From the NCBI RefSeq assembly GCF_038006045.1, contig NZ_JBBOUK010000001.1, forward strand, positions 1,653,001 to 1,717,000: DNA of 64,000 nucleotides, given 5' to 3'. A model generated the notes under the pieces. That model ran no database searches and had not been told where the DNA came from. It saw nothing but the letters and a program-made list of their open reading frames with translations. Shown in pieces: positions 25,099 to 35,707 of this stretch. Origin of the DNA: Exiguobacterium sp. FSL W8-0210. GTDB lineage: Bacteria > Bacillota > Bacilli > Exiguobacteriales > Exiguobacteriaceae. Position 1 is the stretch's first letter, and the number at the start of each line of letters is the position of its first letter. The position numbers were made by a program, and so were the translations under genes.

Positions 25099-25624
25099 AT
25101 GTCACAACCTACGACCGTTCTTTATATCGCTTGTAGTCTTGACGGGAAAAATTGCCAGACTCGACGGTTCACTTGATTGGTTATTTGCCGTTGCCGGAGA
25201 CGGGGATAATGGTTATCAAGCGTTCTATGATCAAGTCGGTGCCGTCATCATGGGACGAAAAACATATGATGAAGTCCTACAACTCAGCGAGACATACCCT
25301 TACGCAGATATTCCGAGTTATATCTATAGCCGGACGCAACGAACGTCTGAGACGGTCACCTATACGGATGAACCGCTCGATCAACTGCTCGACCGGATTT
25401 CGCCAACGATCGAAGGTAACGTTTGGCTGATCGGTGGTGGCGAATTGATTCAAGAAGCGTTGCGCTTAAAACGCATCCGCTCGATTGAACTGGCGATCGC
25501 GCCTGTCATCCTCGGAACAGGCATCCCGCTGTTTCCGGAAGGGACGAATGAAACGCATCTTCGTTTGACAGCGAGTCGCCATTCGGGACAATTCCTGATG
25601 GCAACGTATGAAGTCTTGACTTAA
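25099..25624 (+). pseudogene. Dihydrofolate reductase-family protein (RibD C-terminal domain), frameshifted
   Basis: Translation from ATG 25099, behind AAAAGGAGG, gives MSQPTTVLYIACSLDGK and then leaves frame in a run of five A (25147-25151). One base fewer restores KIARLDGSLDWLFAVAGDGD and the whole remaining domain, with GAVIMGRKTYDEV and VWLIGGGELIQEAL for NADPH binding. The intact form would be about 175 aa. Either a real single-base insertion or an assembly error. An in-frame TTG at 25139 could start the second part but lacks a ribosome binding site and the first strand. Confidence 0.85.
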
Positions 25625-25628
25625 ATAA

Positions 25629-25664
25629 CAACAACCGGTTCGGGAAAGCGAACCGGTTGTTCGT
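25629..25664. terminator. Terminator between converging genes
   Basis: ACAACCGGTTCG and CGAACCGGTTGT arms around GGAAAG; weak T run. Serves the DHFR-like gene and the KhtU unit. Confidence 0.8.
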
Positions 25665-25674
25665 TTACATCAGA

Positions 25675-26895
25675 TTAGGCATTTTTCTTCGTCTTTTTCG
25701 CTTTTGGTTCCGTCCACTTAAAGATTTTATTCATGACGTTGTAAATCCGTTTCGATTCCTTCGTCATCAACGGTCCGAGAATGGCGAGAATCAAGACGTA
25801 CAAGGCTGAGAATGGTGACAAGATATCCATCAATCCACCGGCAATTCCGAGATTCGCGACGATGATCGAGAACTCCCCGCGCGAGACGATCGTCAAGCCG
25901 ATGTTCGAGGATGCTTTGTGTGACAAGCCTGCTTTACGTCCCGCAATCATACCAGCCACGTAGTTCCCGATGATCGTGATGACGACGGCACCGAGTGCGA
26001 GCCAGACGGCGTCAAGTAACATCGTCGGATCGATACTCAATCCGAAACTGAAGAAGAAGATCGCACCGAAGAAATCACGGAATGGGACGACGAGATGTTC
26101 GATCCGTTCGCCTTGATCGGTTTCCGAGAAGACGAGACCGAGTAACAACGCCCCGATTGCTTCTGCAACATGAATCGTTTCCGAGAATCCGGCGATGAAG
26201 AACAAGGCAGCAAAGACAACGATGATGAAGACTTCATCCGAGGCGATCTTCAGCATCTTATTCAAAAGCGGTGTTGCCTTCCGAGCGACGATGAAGAACA
26301 GCAACATATAGCCGAGGGCGATCAAGATTGAGGTAAGAGATGCGAGTAACGTCGTCCCACCGCCGAGAAGCAGTCCCGATAAGACCGACAAATAAACGGC
26401 GAGGAAGATGTCCTCGAACATGATGATTCCAAGAATCAGCTCCGTCTCCGTATTACCGGTCCGGCGGAGATCAACGAGGACTTTCGCCACGATCGCACTG
26501 GAGGAGATCGTAATGATCCCGGCGATGACGAGTACTTCATAGAGTGGGAATCCGGCGATGAACCCGTATAAGAGACCACCGGTAAAGTTAATCGATAAAT
26601 AAATCGTTCCGCTCGTGACAATCGATTTTCCGGACCGGATTAACTTACCGACCGAGAACTCGAGTCCGAGATAGAATAAGAGGAACAGGACACCGATTCG
26701 TCCGAGGAAGCTGATGAACTCAGCACTTTCAATGAACTTGAAGTCTAGTATCCCGATTGTCGGAGCGTGCGGTCCAACAATCATCCCGAGAATGATTAGA
26801 AACGGGATGATCGAGAAATTGAGTCTGTTCGCGAGCACTGCCGCGATTGCCACTAAGATAAGCGCGGTACCGACTTCAAATATGAGATGATCCAT
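25675..26895 (-). CDS. khtU: KhtU-like K+/H+ antiporter (CPA2)
   Basis: A 406-aa membrane protein with about twelve segments. CPA2 marks are FLLFYLGLEFSVGKLIRSG near residue 72 and SSSAIVAKVLVDLRRTGN in the ion-binding region, and there is no C-terminal RCK domain. In Bacillus, KhtU exports potassium or ammonium in exchange for protons and is gated by the separate KhtT subunit, encoded here 3 bp upstream. The tail ends in a lysine-rich stretch. Confidence 0.87.
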   Translation of the reverse strand: MDHLIFEVGTALILVAIAAVLANRLNFSIIPFLIILGMIVGPHAPTIGILDFKFIESAEFISFLGRIGVLFLLFYLGLEFSVGKLIRSGKSIVTSGTIYLSINFTGGLLYGFIAGFPLYEVLVIAGIITISSSAIVAKVLVDLRRTGNTETELILGIIMFEDIFLAVYLSVLSGLLLGGGTTLLASLTSILIALGYMLLFFIVARKATPLLNKMLKIASDEVFIIVVFAALFFIAGFSETIHVAEAIGALLLGLVFSETDQGERIEHLVVPFRDFFGAIFFFSFGLSIDPTMLLDAVWLALGAVVITIIGNYVAGMIAGRKAGLSHKASSNIGLTIVSRGEFSIIVANLGIAGGLMDILSPFSALYVLILAILGPLMTKESKRIYNVMNKIFKWTEPKAKKTKKNA

Positions 26896-26898
26896 ATA

Positions 26899-27399
26899 TT
26901 ATCCGCCTCCTTCGATTGAGAATAATGCTTTCGTGATGTGACGGATGTTTTGACGCTCTCCAGATAAGACGATCGTATCACCGGCTTCAAGGCGTGTATC
27001 CGGTCCTGGGTTAAGCGATTTTGAACGGTCATGCTTGAGCACCGCAATGATTGAAATATCGTAATGGTTACGGACATCGAGTTCTCCAATCGTTCGATTG
27101 TTGACCTTTGAATCCTGACCGACTTTGAACCACTCGATGACGAGATCATCAAACGCGAGTTCGATCTTTTCAAGATCCTTCGGCTTATAGGATAATCCTC
27201 CGAGAATTCCTGCCATCTGACGGGCTTCTGCGTCATTGAACGTCACGCTCGAGATGCTCTCATCAAAATCATCGTCATCGTAGTGATGCATCTCGCGTCG
27301 TCCATCATCATGGACGATGACGACCACCTTATCTCCTCGTGTCGTGATGCCTTCGAACTTCCGTCCGATTCCTGGTAAATCTACTTCTCGCATATCCAT
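26899..27399 (-). CDS. khtT: KhtT-like RCK_C regulatory subunit
   Basis: A 166-aa soluble protein. An amino-terminal KhtT domain begins MREVDLPGIGRKFEGITTRG, and an RCK_C (TrkA-C) domain occupies about residues 80-165 (GELDVRNHYDISIIAVLKHD, then LEAGDTIVLSGER). RCK_C domains of this type bind c-di-AMP in Bacillus and activate KhtU. The gene sits between an AbrB-like gene and khtU in one minus-strand unit. Confidence 0.87.
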   Translation of the reverse strand: MDMREVDLPGIGRKFEGITTRGDKVVVIVHDDGRREMHHYDDDDFDESISSVTFNDAEARQMAGILGGLSYKPKDLEKIELAFDDLVIEWFKVGQDSKVNNRTIGELDVRNHYDISIIAVLKHDRSKSLNPGPDTRLEAGDTIVLSGERQNIRHITKALFSIEGGG

Positions 27400-27424
27400 C
27401 TGTTATTTCCTCCTTTTTTTGTTT

Positions 27425-27643
27425 TTACAAATGATGATTCGCTTTGTGGATGAGTGTCTTGAACGCCTCATCACTCAATATATCTTGAAGGTCATGCAGC
27501 TGTTTCAAATCCGCTTTCGCCATGATGACAAACCCGTCCTCCTCAATGAATGCCACGCGATCTCCTTCCCCTACTTGCAAGGCCTGCCGAATTTTTTTGG
27601 GGATGGTGATTTGTCCTTTTGACGTTAACTTTGATAGCTCCAT
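27425..27643 (-). CDS. AbrB/MazE/SpoVT-type DNA-binding protein
   Basis: A 72-aa protein whose first 45 residues form a swapped-hairpin AbrB domain: KLTSKGQITIPKKIRQALQV then EGDRVAFIEEDGFVIM. The C-terminal 25 residues are helical. It is the first gene of the unit with khtT and khtU (25 bp spacing), where Bacillus has the unrelated khtS. It may autoregulate the unit. MazE-like antitoxin is possible by fold, but no toxin gene adjoins. ATG at 27643 is preferred over a GTG one codon earlier. Confidence 0.8.
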   Translation of the reverse strand: MELSKLTSKGQITIPKKIRQALQVGEGDRVAFIEEDGFVIMAKADLKQLHDLQDILSDEAFKTLIHKANHHL

Positions 27644-27831
27644 CACGAACTTCCTTCTTTCTGTGTTTTTCTTGTATTCCTTACTTCCTTACTTTTCTTA
27701 TTTCCAATATAACATAGTTTTAAACTTATTCCGAGTGTTTTGCTTTGAATTAAAATTTAAAAATCGATTTTCTTTTTGTTCAACCGTATTCATACGATTA
27801 TTTTCAAGACATCTTACAATAAACATAGAAA

Positions 27832-27859
27832 AACGCATCCTAATCTAAATGGATGCGTT
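27832..27859 (-). terminator. Minus-strand terminator-like hairpin
   Basis: AACGCATCC and GGATGCGTT arms around a 10-base loop, with TTTTTC following on the minus strand only. It would insulate the AbrB-khtTU promoter from transcripts of the 28170-28793 gene. The interval 27644-27831 holds nothing else evident besides an AT-rich promoter area. Confidence 0.55.
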
Positions 27860-27890
27860 CTTCGTCTTATTGTTATTCGGAGGTGATTTT

Positions 27891-28187
27891 ATGTCGCAAT
27901 TATTTTCAATTGCGTTTGTGGTCTATATTTTATCGTTGAACGTGGCAGCGATCTATCTTATCTATAAGCGACTTATTTCTTCTATAATCGCTGGTTTAGC
28001 GATTTTTTTCTTCATTCTTTCTGTCAGTTCGACCGTTATCGTATTCTTTCTATTTCTCACACCATTTACGGACTGGTTCACAGGTTTAGGAAATTTATTA
28101 AGTATCATTTGGTTTGGTCTGCTGAACGGATGCTGTTACATATTATTCGGAATCGTCAGATGGATCATTTCAATGATTCAGAAATGA
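27891..28187 (+). CDS. Small three-pass membrane protein
   Basis: A 98-aa hydrophobic protein with three membrane segments (about residues 3-25, 30-55 and 64-90) and almost no charge. ATG follows CGGAGGTGATTTT. It converges on and overlaps the 28170-28793 gene by 18 bp. No family recognised. The good ribosome binding site supports it, but the surrounding transcription signals read on the other strand. Confidence 0.6.
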   Translation: MSQLFSIAFVVYILSLNVAAIYLIYKRLISSIIAGLAIFFFILSVSSTVIVFFLFLTPFTDWFTGLGNLLSIIWFGLLNGCCYILFGIVRWIISMIQK

Positions 28188-28793
28188 TTCTTTGGCTGGA
28201 TCAATCTTTAGCCCTTTTTCACCTAAGTGATGGATGGACCGTTCAATCGCTGTTTCGATGTATCCATCCAATTGATGCGGCAACAAGATATCATATTCTT
28301 GTGGCAGAACGGTTCGTTGGTCCTCTTCTACCTCTCTAATGAAATGCGGAAGTGCTTTCCACCTCGACTGCACACTCACTTCATGAAGCGCTCCGTTGAT
28401 CGCTTGTTCATTCCAGTTCACGAACGGAGCAATGCGTGTATTGTACCGCCTGAAGTCATCATGATACCTTGAACCGATCGAGACGTCAGCTATGATCGCT
28501 TGCCGTAACCAACTCATGTAAAAACCGCGTAACCAAATATCGTCCGCTATCAGATGGACGTAGTAGCCACTTCGAAAAGATGGATCCCAAGACGTCGAGT
28601 CTCTCCAAAACGCTTCGTAGTCAATCGCTCGTGTTCCGCTCGCTAATTCACCCGTATAATAGTGGGCTTGCTCCTTCTCGTCATAGCATACATCAGGAGC
28701 GACCGCACCGAGAAGAAATCGAGCGGGGTCTAGTTCCGAAAGTAACGTAATCAATCGTTTTCCGATGTAGGCATGCATCAGTCGTGAACCCAT
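28170..28793 (-). CDS. Zinc-dependent phospholipase C-like hydrolase
   Basis: A 207-aa protein beginning GSRLMHAYIGKRLI, then RFLLGAVAPDVCYDEKEQAH and GYYVHLIADDIW. Histidines and aspartates in this order match the Zn_dep_PLPC fold, found in many Firmicute proteins of unknown substrate. No signal peptide, so cytoplasmic. It is followed 3 bp upstream by the GNAT gene and probably shares its transcript. Biochemical activity is inferred from fold only. Confidence 0.75.
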   Translation of the reverse strand: MGSRLMHAYIGKRLITLLSELDPARFLLGAVAPDVCYDEKEQAHYYTGELASGTRAIDYEAFWRDSTSWDPSFRSGYYVHLIADDIWLRGFYMSWLRQAIIADVSIGSRYHDDFRRYNTRIAPFVNWNEQAINGALHEVSVQSRWKALPHFIREVEEDQRTVLPQEYDILLPHQLDGYIETAIERSIHHLGEKGLKIDPAKESFLNH

Positions 28794-28796
28794 CTC

Positions 28797-29366
28797 TTAC
28801 TTCCCTTCGTAATCGCTACGCGTGATCGCATAAATTTTTAAGTCCCAGAAACGCTCTTTAACGAATAAAGCACTCCGCGAGGTTCCTTCGAACGTCATGC
28901 CGATTTTTTCCATGACACGAGCTGATCCATCATTCGCAACAAAACAACGGGCTTGAATGCGCTCGAGTCCGAGTGTCTCAAAACCGTACTGTACGAGACG
29001 CGCTGCTGCTTCCGGCATCAAACCCTTCCCCCAGTAATCGCGCGACAGCGCATAACCGAGTTCTGCTTGCTGTTGCTCAAACGAGACTTTGATGAAATCA
29101 ATCGTTCCGATGACTCGTCCGCTCGTTTTGTCTTCGATTGCCCAAGGTGCCGGATTTCCTTGTTCGTATTGACGAAGGATATGTTCGACGAATTGCTCAG
29201 AGTCCGTGAGGCTTTTATGCGCATGCCAGCTGACATATCGCGCCGTCTCTTCATCTTTCGTGTAGGCATAGATATCTGGTGCATCTTCCATGCGAACTGG
29301 TCGCAAACGGAGTCGTTCCGTTTCAAGTATAGGCAAAGCTTGATATAAATCGATGGTCGTTAACAT
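28797..29366 (-). CDS. GNAT N-acetyltransferase (RimJ/RimL-like)
   Basis: A 189-aa acetyltransferase. ETERLRLRPVRMEDAPDIYA opens the domain, and LGYALSRDYWGKGLMPEAAA is the acetyl-CoA-binding segment near residue 115, followed by RIQARCFVANDGSARVMEKI, typical of the ribosomal-protein alanine acetyltransferase group. ATG at 29366 follows AAGAAGGGTTC; the longer reading would overlap the divergent MFS gene. Substrate unknown. Confidence 0.85.
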   Translation of the reverse strand: MLTTIDLYQALPILETERLRLRPVRMEDAPDIYAYTKDEETARYVSWHAHKSLTDSEQFVEHILRQYEQGNPAPWAIEDKTSGRVIGTIDFIKVSFEQQQAELGYALSRDYWGKGLMPEAAARLVQYGFETLGLERIQARCFVANDGSARVMEKIGMTFEGTSRSALFVKERFWDLKIYAITRSDYEGK

Positions 29367-29496
29367 GATTGAACCCTTCTTCCCTTGATTTTTTCCAAGT
29401 ATACCCACTCTACTACAAAAAGTATAGAGATATACGAAAACGTTATCAGAATTTTCTGGTATACTATTGGAAAATGATGTAAGAAAGGATGCTGTC

Positions 29497-30708
29497 ATGT
29501 CTTCTCGGGAACGAACACTCTTGAGTGCGCTCGGTATTTCACAGTTTGGTGACTTCATTTATCTCGTTGCGATCAACGTTTACATCTATCGCTTGACCGG
29601 CTCAGCGTCAGCCGTTGCTGCGCTTTGGGTCATCAGTCCGGTCGTCGCTCTCGTCATCAAGTCGTTCGCGGGAAGTTGGGTCGATCGATCCGACTTACGT
29701 CGACTGTTGATTCAGACTGATTTGTTACGTGCTTTCTTAATCGGTATCATGCCATTTCTACCATTATCATTGCTTTACATCGACTTGATCGCCTTAGCTA
29801 TCATCAAAGCGGTCGTCGAACCGGCAACGTTGACCTACATCACGACGCTTGTTCCACAAAACGACCGGACGTCATTTAATGCCTATCGTAGTCTGATCAC
29901 GTCTGGTGCTTTTTTGATTGGTCCTGCTCTCGCTGGAGGACTGCTCTATGTTGCTTCTGCCGACGTTGCTATTTGGCTCAACGCCATCTCGTTTCTCGCA
30001 TCAGCTGTCCTGCTGATGCGCTTGCCGCGTTTTACTGGTTCGGTCGAACGAGGGATGCGGCTGCAAGACATTATATCCGATTGGCGGCTTATCTATCAGT
30101 TTAGCAAAAGCGCACGCTACGTGACGGGATTGTATATCCTCGCGATGTTGATGATGATCGCGACACTTGCACTTGATACGCAAGAAGTCGTCTTTTTACA
30201 GCGGAGCATCGGCTTATCGGAAACCGATTACGGTTTACTGATGAGCCTGACTGGGATTGGTTCCGTCGCCGGCAGCTGGGTCGTCGCCCGCTATGCTAAA
30301 ACATTCTCCGTTCGGACGATGCTGACGATTGGCTATGTATTTGTCGCTGTCGGTTACATGCTGTATGCAAGTGCGAATTCATTTTCAATCGTCTGTATCG
30401 GTTTCTTGTTGCTCGGTTGTTTCCACGCATTTGCGGGGACCGGTTTCCTAACGTTCCAACAGACGAATATTCCACTACACTTAATGGGACGCTTTACGAG
30501 TCTTTACGGAGTCGGTGTCAGTCTGCTACAGATTCTAGCGATCGTCGGCATCGGTCTGCTCGGTGATATCTGGTCGATTCGCTTCAGTACGATTCTATTT
30601 GCCTGCCTCCTCGTGATCGTGACAATCTGTTTTCTCGGATTGGTTCTCCTCCCGCGCAAGCAACGGTACTTTACGACGAACGAAGTTAAAGCAGAGCGAC
30701 ACGCCTAA
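29497..30708 (+). CDS. MFS exporter (MFS_3 type)
   Basis: A 403-aa protein with about twelve membrane segments. It opens SALGISQFGDFIYLVAINVY and has the loop motif AGSWVDRSDLRRLL between segments two and three, the signature of macrolide or siderophore exporters of the MFS_3 group. ATG at 29497 follows AAAGGATG. Divergent from the GNAT gene. Substrate cannot be told. Confidence 0.83.
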   Translation: MSSRERTLLSALGISQFGDFIYLVAINVYIYRLTGSASAVAALWVISPVVALVIKSFAGSWVDRSDLRRLLIQTDLLRAFLIGIMPFLPLSLLYIDLIALAIIKAVVEPATLTYITTLVPQNDRTSFNAYRSLITSGAFLIGPALAGGLLYVASADVAIWLNAISFLASAVLLMRLPRFTGSVERGMRLQDIISDWRLIYQFSKSARYVTGLYILAMLMMIATLALDTQEVVFLQRSIGLSETDYGLLMSLTGIGSVAGSWVVARYAKTFSVRTMLTIGYVFVAVGYMLYASANSFSIVCIGFLLLGCFHAFAGTGFLTFQQTNIPLHLMGRFTSLYGVGVSLLQILAIVGIGLLGDIWSIRFSTILFACLLVIVTICFLGLVLLPRKQRYFTTNEVKAERHA

Positions 30709-30709
30709 A

Positions 30710-30745
30710 AAACAGGGAACCCCGTCAACGCGGTGTTCCCTGTTT
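30710..30745. terminator. Bidirectional terminator between MFS and DUF402 genes
   Basis: AAACAGGGAAC and GTTCCCTGTTT arms. The stop codon of the converging DUF402 gene lies inside the stem, so its last codons are part of the terminator. Confidence 0.85.
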
Positions 30746-31270
30746 GAGTTGCTGTTTCATCACTTCTGCGTGTGCGACGAGCGGAAAAGATCCATCTTGT
30801 AGTTGTTTTTGCAGTCGCTTCGCTTCTGCCCAAGCGAGCGCATATTCCGCTTGTGAGACCTCCCCTTGATCTCGTGCTGCTTCTAGTTCGTCCGTGTCGA
30901 TTAACAAAACTTGTCCCGATGGCAAGGTGATCAGATCGAGAAACAGATCCTCCCAGTAGACTCGTCCGTCCTCCACTCCGGTACGAAGACAGATATCGAT
31001 ATAGGTTTGTACTAACTGACCTGCGGCGTCAAACATCGAGGTCACGGCATGATGGGCATCACTTGGGAATTGTTGTACCCAGACGTAACCAGCGTCAGCG
31101 ATTCGAATCGTTTCGTCACCATAACGGACATCTAACGGTGAAGCGACTTCAATCAGTTGAAGAAGTGTCACATGTCCGTTGAACAGTTCATTTTCGACCT
31201 GTTCTTGCACATAGTGTCGCTGTGTGATGCGACGCCAGTCACGTCGATCGGCATAGCGTTTTTTAATCAT
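30725..31270 (-). CDS. DUF402 domain protein
   Basis: A 181-aa protein. MIKKRYADRRDWRRITQRHY, then YVWVQQFPSDAHHAVTSMFD and VEDGRVYWEDLFLDLITLPS match the DUF402 fold, related to nucleoside tri/diphosphate phosphatases. Conserved aspartates for Mg binding are in YWEDLFLDL and DTDELEAA. Cytoplasmic. Stand-alone gene. Confidence 0.78.
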   Translation of the reverse strand: MIKKRYADRRDWRRITQRHYVQEQVENELFNGHVTLLQLIEVASPLDVRYGDETIRIADAGYVWVQQFPSDAHHAVTSMFDAAGQLVQTYIDICLRTGVEDGRVYWEDLFLDLITLPSGQVLLIDTDELEAARDQGEVSQAEYALAWAEAKRLQKQLQDGSFPLVAHAEVMKQQLKQGTPR

Positions 31271-31333
31271 TTACCGGTCCTCCGTTTTTTCCTTAGTGTG
31301 CCATACCCCACTTCTTTTTCATTCTAATTCTTT

Positions 31334-31365
31334 AAAAAAAGAGGCAACGGATTTTTTCCGTTACC
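31334..31365 (-). terminator. Terminator after bglA
   Basis: Minus-strand stem GGTAACGG/CCGTTGCC around an A-rich loop, followed by TCTTTTTTT. It closes the beta-glucoside unit. Confidence 0.85.
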
Positions 31366-31375
31366 CCTTACTTCA

Positions 31376-32848
<1,473 letters not shown>

Positions 32849-32857
32849 CTATTTCTC

Positions 32858-34749
32858 TTACTTGATGATCGTCAAGATCTGTGTGTTTGCCGTCGTGACC
32901 GTCTCGTCCGTCGGTAGGATTTGTGCATAACTCTGCGTGTTCGTGATAATGATTGGCGTGATCGTCTCGAGTCCATTCGCTTCAATCGCTGTCGCATTAA
33001 ACGTTACGAGGAGATCGCCTGTCGTCACGGATTCGCCTTCTTTGACGTGAAGCGTAAACGGTTTACCGTCGAGCGTCACGGTCTCAAGACCGATATGGAT
33101 CAAAACTTCGACACCACTCGTCGAGCGTAATCCGATCGAGTGACCTGATGGGGCGACCATGACGACAGTACCGTCAAACGGAGCCGTGACCCGGTTGTTC
33201 GTCGGACGAATCGCTACCCCTTGTCCCATCGCACCGGAAGCAAATACAGGATCCGTTACATCTGATAAAGCAACAATCGTTCCTTCAAGTGGTGCGCGAA
33301 GCGTCTCTTCATTTGTCAGAGTTGCGCTGACTTCCTGTTTTGCAACTGGTGTCGCTGTACTTTCAGGTGCTACGACTGGAGCAGCCTGCTCCACGAAACC
33401 GAACACTTGAATCAAAACGATCGGTAGAATCAAGGCAATCGCCGTTCCAATCAATAAGCCGATGATCGACGATGGATAGTCGGAATCGATGCCGTTGACG
33501 AGCGTCAATGGTCCCGGTAATCCGGCGTAGGCAAAGTAATACGGTTTAAAGAAACTTGCTGTGACAGCACCGATTGCTCCCGAGATACAGCCATAGATAA
33601 ACGGTTTTTTAAAACGGAGCGTCACCCCATAGATGGCTGGTTCCGTGATACCGAAGATGCCCGTCAGTCCGGCTGAGACCCCGACTTTTTTCGTTTCTTT
33701 GTTACGTGCTTTCAAGATGACCCCGATGACAGCACCGATTTGGGCGATGACGGCAATCGTTTGATAGGCTTGGAACGAGTCGCGACCATATTGCTCGAAG
33801 TTTGCGAGCACCATCGGCGTGACACCCCAGTGGACACCGAAGATAACGATGACTTGCCAGAAGCCACCGATGATGAGACCAGCTACCGCTGGAGCATTCT
33901 CCGCTAAGTAGTTATACCCGTTTGCGATCCCTTCTGCACCAAGTGTCGTGATCGGTCCGATCAAGAGAATCGTAAGCGGCACCATCAATACCATACTGAA
34001 GAATGGAACGAACAACGGACGAATGACTTCATGAATCGTCTTGTTCAGGAATCGCTCGACATAGGACAAAATCCAGACGAGGAATAATGGCGGTAAGACC
34101 GATGACGTATACGTTGTACCGGATAAAGCGATTCCTAGGAACGTGATGGATTCACCAGCCGTGATGCGTGCTGCGATATCTGCCCATGTTGGACTGACAA
34201 GTGCCGCAATACAGGCGACCGCGATGAAGGCGTTGACCTTAAAATGATTCGCTGCCGTTATGGCAATGAAAATCGGCAAGAACGTAAATGGTGCCCATGA
34301 GATGAAGCTGAAGACTTCATAAGTACCTGTCTTCGCAAATGCTGGAAAAGCGAGCGTCGTCAAAATTAAAGTTCCCTGCAGAATCCCCGCTGCAGCTAAG
34401 ATGTAGACGAACGGTGCAAAGACCGCTGACATCGTCGCAATGATTCGGTTGAGGACCGTCCCTTTCGGTGCCTCTTCCGCTTCCGATTATTCCAAATCGA
34501 CGAGCTTCAAAAATTCTTGATGAACTTCTCCGACGTGTTGACCAATGACGACTTGAAACTGCCCGCCAGACTCAACGACCGTAATGACGCCAGTAATGCA
34601 CTGACAGTTTCCTTAGCTGACGAATCCGATCGTTTCAATACAAGACGAAGTCGTGTGGCACATCGGACGGCGCTGATGACGTTGTCTTCTCCCCCGACGG
34701 CTTCTAAAATCGAATGCGCCAATTGTTGATAATCGCGAACCTTGCCCAT
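32858..34749 (-). pseudogene. Beta-glucoside PTS permease EIIBCA, broken by a frameshift and an in-frame stop
   Basis: Start ATG at 34749 follows GGGGAGG. EIIB is recognisable with its phosphocysteine motif VRCATRLRLVLKRSD, but the frame is lost around 34595: the expected GVITVVESGGQFQVVIGQHV continues in another frame. That frame then meets TAA at about 34486 in the EIIB-EIIC linker (LVDLE-stop-SEAEEAP). From ATG 34432 the EIIC and EIIA parts are open for 524 residues, with FGVHWG in EIIC and the phosphohistidine region VLIHIGLETV in EIIA. The EIIC-EIIA part could still be made but lacks its EIIB. Confidence 0.85.
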
Positions 34750-34793
34750 ATCGTGTACCTCCCCTGAATATGACGCTTGAATACCCTTTAACT

Positions 34794-34815
34794 TTAATTG
34801 TACACGCACAATTAA
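34794..34815. promoter_or_regulatory. Palindromic operator of the beta-glucoside locus
   Basis: TTAATTGT-N6-ACAATTAA with perfect 8-bp arms. On the minus strand it falls between TTGATT and TAAAGT, 17 bp apart, which fit a -35 and -10 for the PTS gene. A GntR/UTRA repressor bound here would block the promoter. Confidence 0.7.
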
Positions 34816-34913
34816 TCAATGCATAAATAATTAAATTTACCATGTTATTAATCAAGAAATGGCTTATGCTATACTGAAGAAAGAAAAAAGTTCGCAAGAA
34901 AAGAAGGTGTCCT

Positions 34914-35624
34914 ATGCTGAAATACCAACAGACAGCCGATGAAATCGAACGGTACATAGAACAACATCAGTTGAAACAAGGGGACAAACTCCCGATTCTC
35001 GAAGAGTTGATCCGGCAGTTCGCTGTCAGTAAGACGACGATGACAAAATCACTTGAGTTACTTGAACGAAAAGGAATCATCTTTCAAGTCCGTGGAAGCG
35101 GGATTTTTGTCCGGAAGACGAATCGCACTGGCTACATTCGCCTGTTCTCGACCCAAGGATTCAAGCAGAATCTCGTCGGTCATACGATCGAGTCGACCGT
35201 TCTCGCACTCGAATCAATTGCTGCAACCGATAACATCGCGAAGAATCTCGGGATCGAGGCAGGTGAGACGATTTATTACGTCAAGCGAATCCGCTACATC
35301 GACGGCAAGATCCTCTGTCTCGAAGAGTCTTACTATCGTCAATCGATTGTTCCGTACTTAAATCGTGAAATCGTTGAGCAGTCGATCTTCGAATACTTAG
35401 AGACGGCACTCCAATTGAATATTGGGTTCTCGGATATGTATATGCACGTCGGGAAGTTAAGCGCTGAGTCGGCTCGTCATCTGGGTCTCACCGAGGGCGA
35501 TCCTGGATTAACGATTGAGACAGTATTTCATTTGACGAACGGTCGTCCGTTCGACTATTCCGTCATCACATACCACTATGAACATTCACAATTCGTCGTT
35601 CAGGCAAACGGACTATATCTTTAA
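34914..35624 (+). CDS. GntR-family regulator with UTRA domain
   Basis: A 236-aa regulator. Winged helix: QGDKLPILEELIRQFAVSKT then TMTKSLELLERKGIIFQVRG near residues 22-65; UTRA ligand-binding domain over residues 85-230 (GETIYYVKRIRYIDGKILCL). UTRA regulators of this size bind phosphorylated sugars and repress PTS/glycosidase operons. It is divergent from the PTS and bglA genes. A TATACT -10 lies at 34870-34875 for its own transcription. Intact although the PTS is broken. Confidence 0.87.
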   Translation: MLKYQQTADEIERYIEQHQLKQGDKLPILEELIRQFAVSKTTMTKSLELLERKGIIFQVRGSGIFVRKTNRTGYIRLFSTQGFKQNLVGHTIESTVLALESIAATDNIAKNLGIEAGETIYYVKRIRYIDGKILCLEESYYRQSIVPYLNREIVEQSIFEYLETALQLNIGFSDMYMHVGKLSAESARHLGLTEGDPGLTIETVFHLTNGRPFDYSVITYHYEHSQFVVQANGLYL

Positions 35625-35638
35625 CAAACGAAAAAAGT

Positions 35639-35707
35639 AAAAAAGCGAAGTCTGATGATCGTCTTCATTTTACTGAAGACGTTGCATCGGATTTCGCTTT
35701 TTCTTTT
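35639..35707 (+). terminator. Terminator after the GntR gene
   Basis: Long imperfect stem AAAAAGCGAA...TTCGCTTTTT with a second inner stem CGTCTTC/GAAGACG. The stop of the converging decayed membrane gene lies within it. Confidence 0.8.

Noticed and set aside
27425-27643. MazE-like antitoxin of a toxin-antitoxin pair
   Set aside because: No toxin-sized partner adjoins; the neighbours are khtT and khtU.
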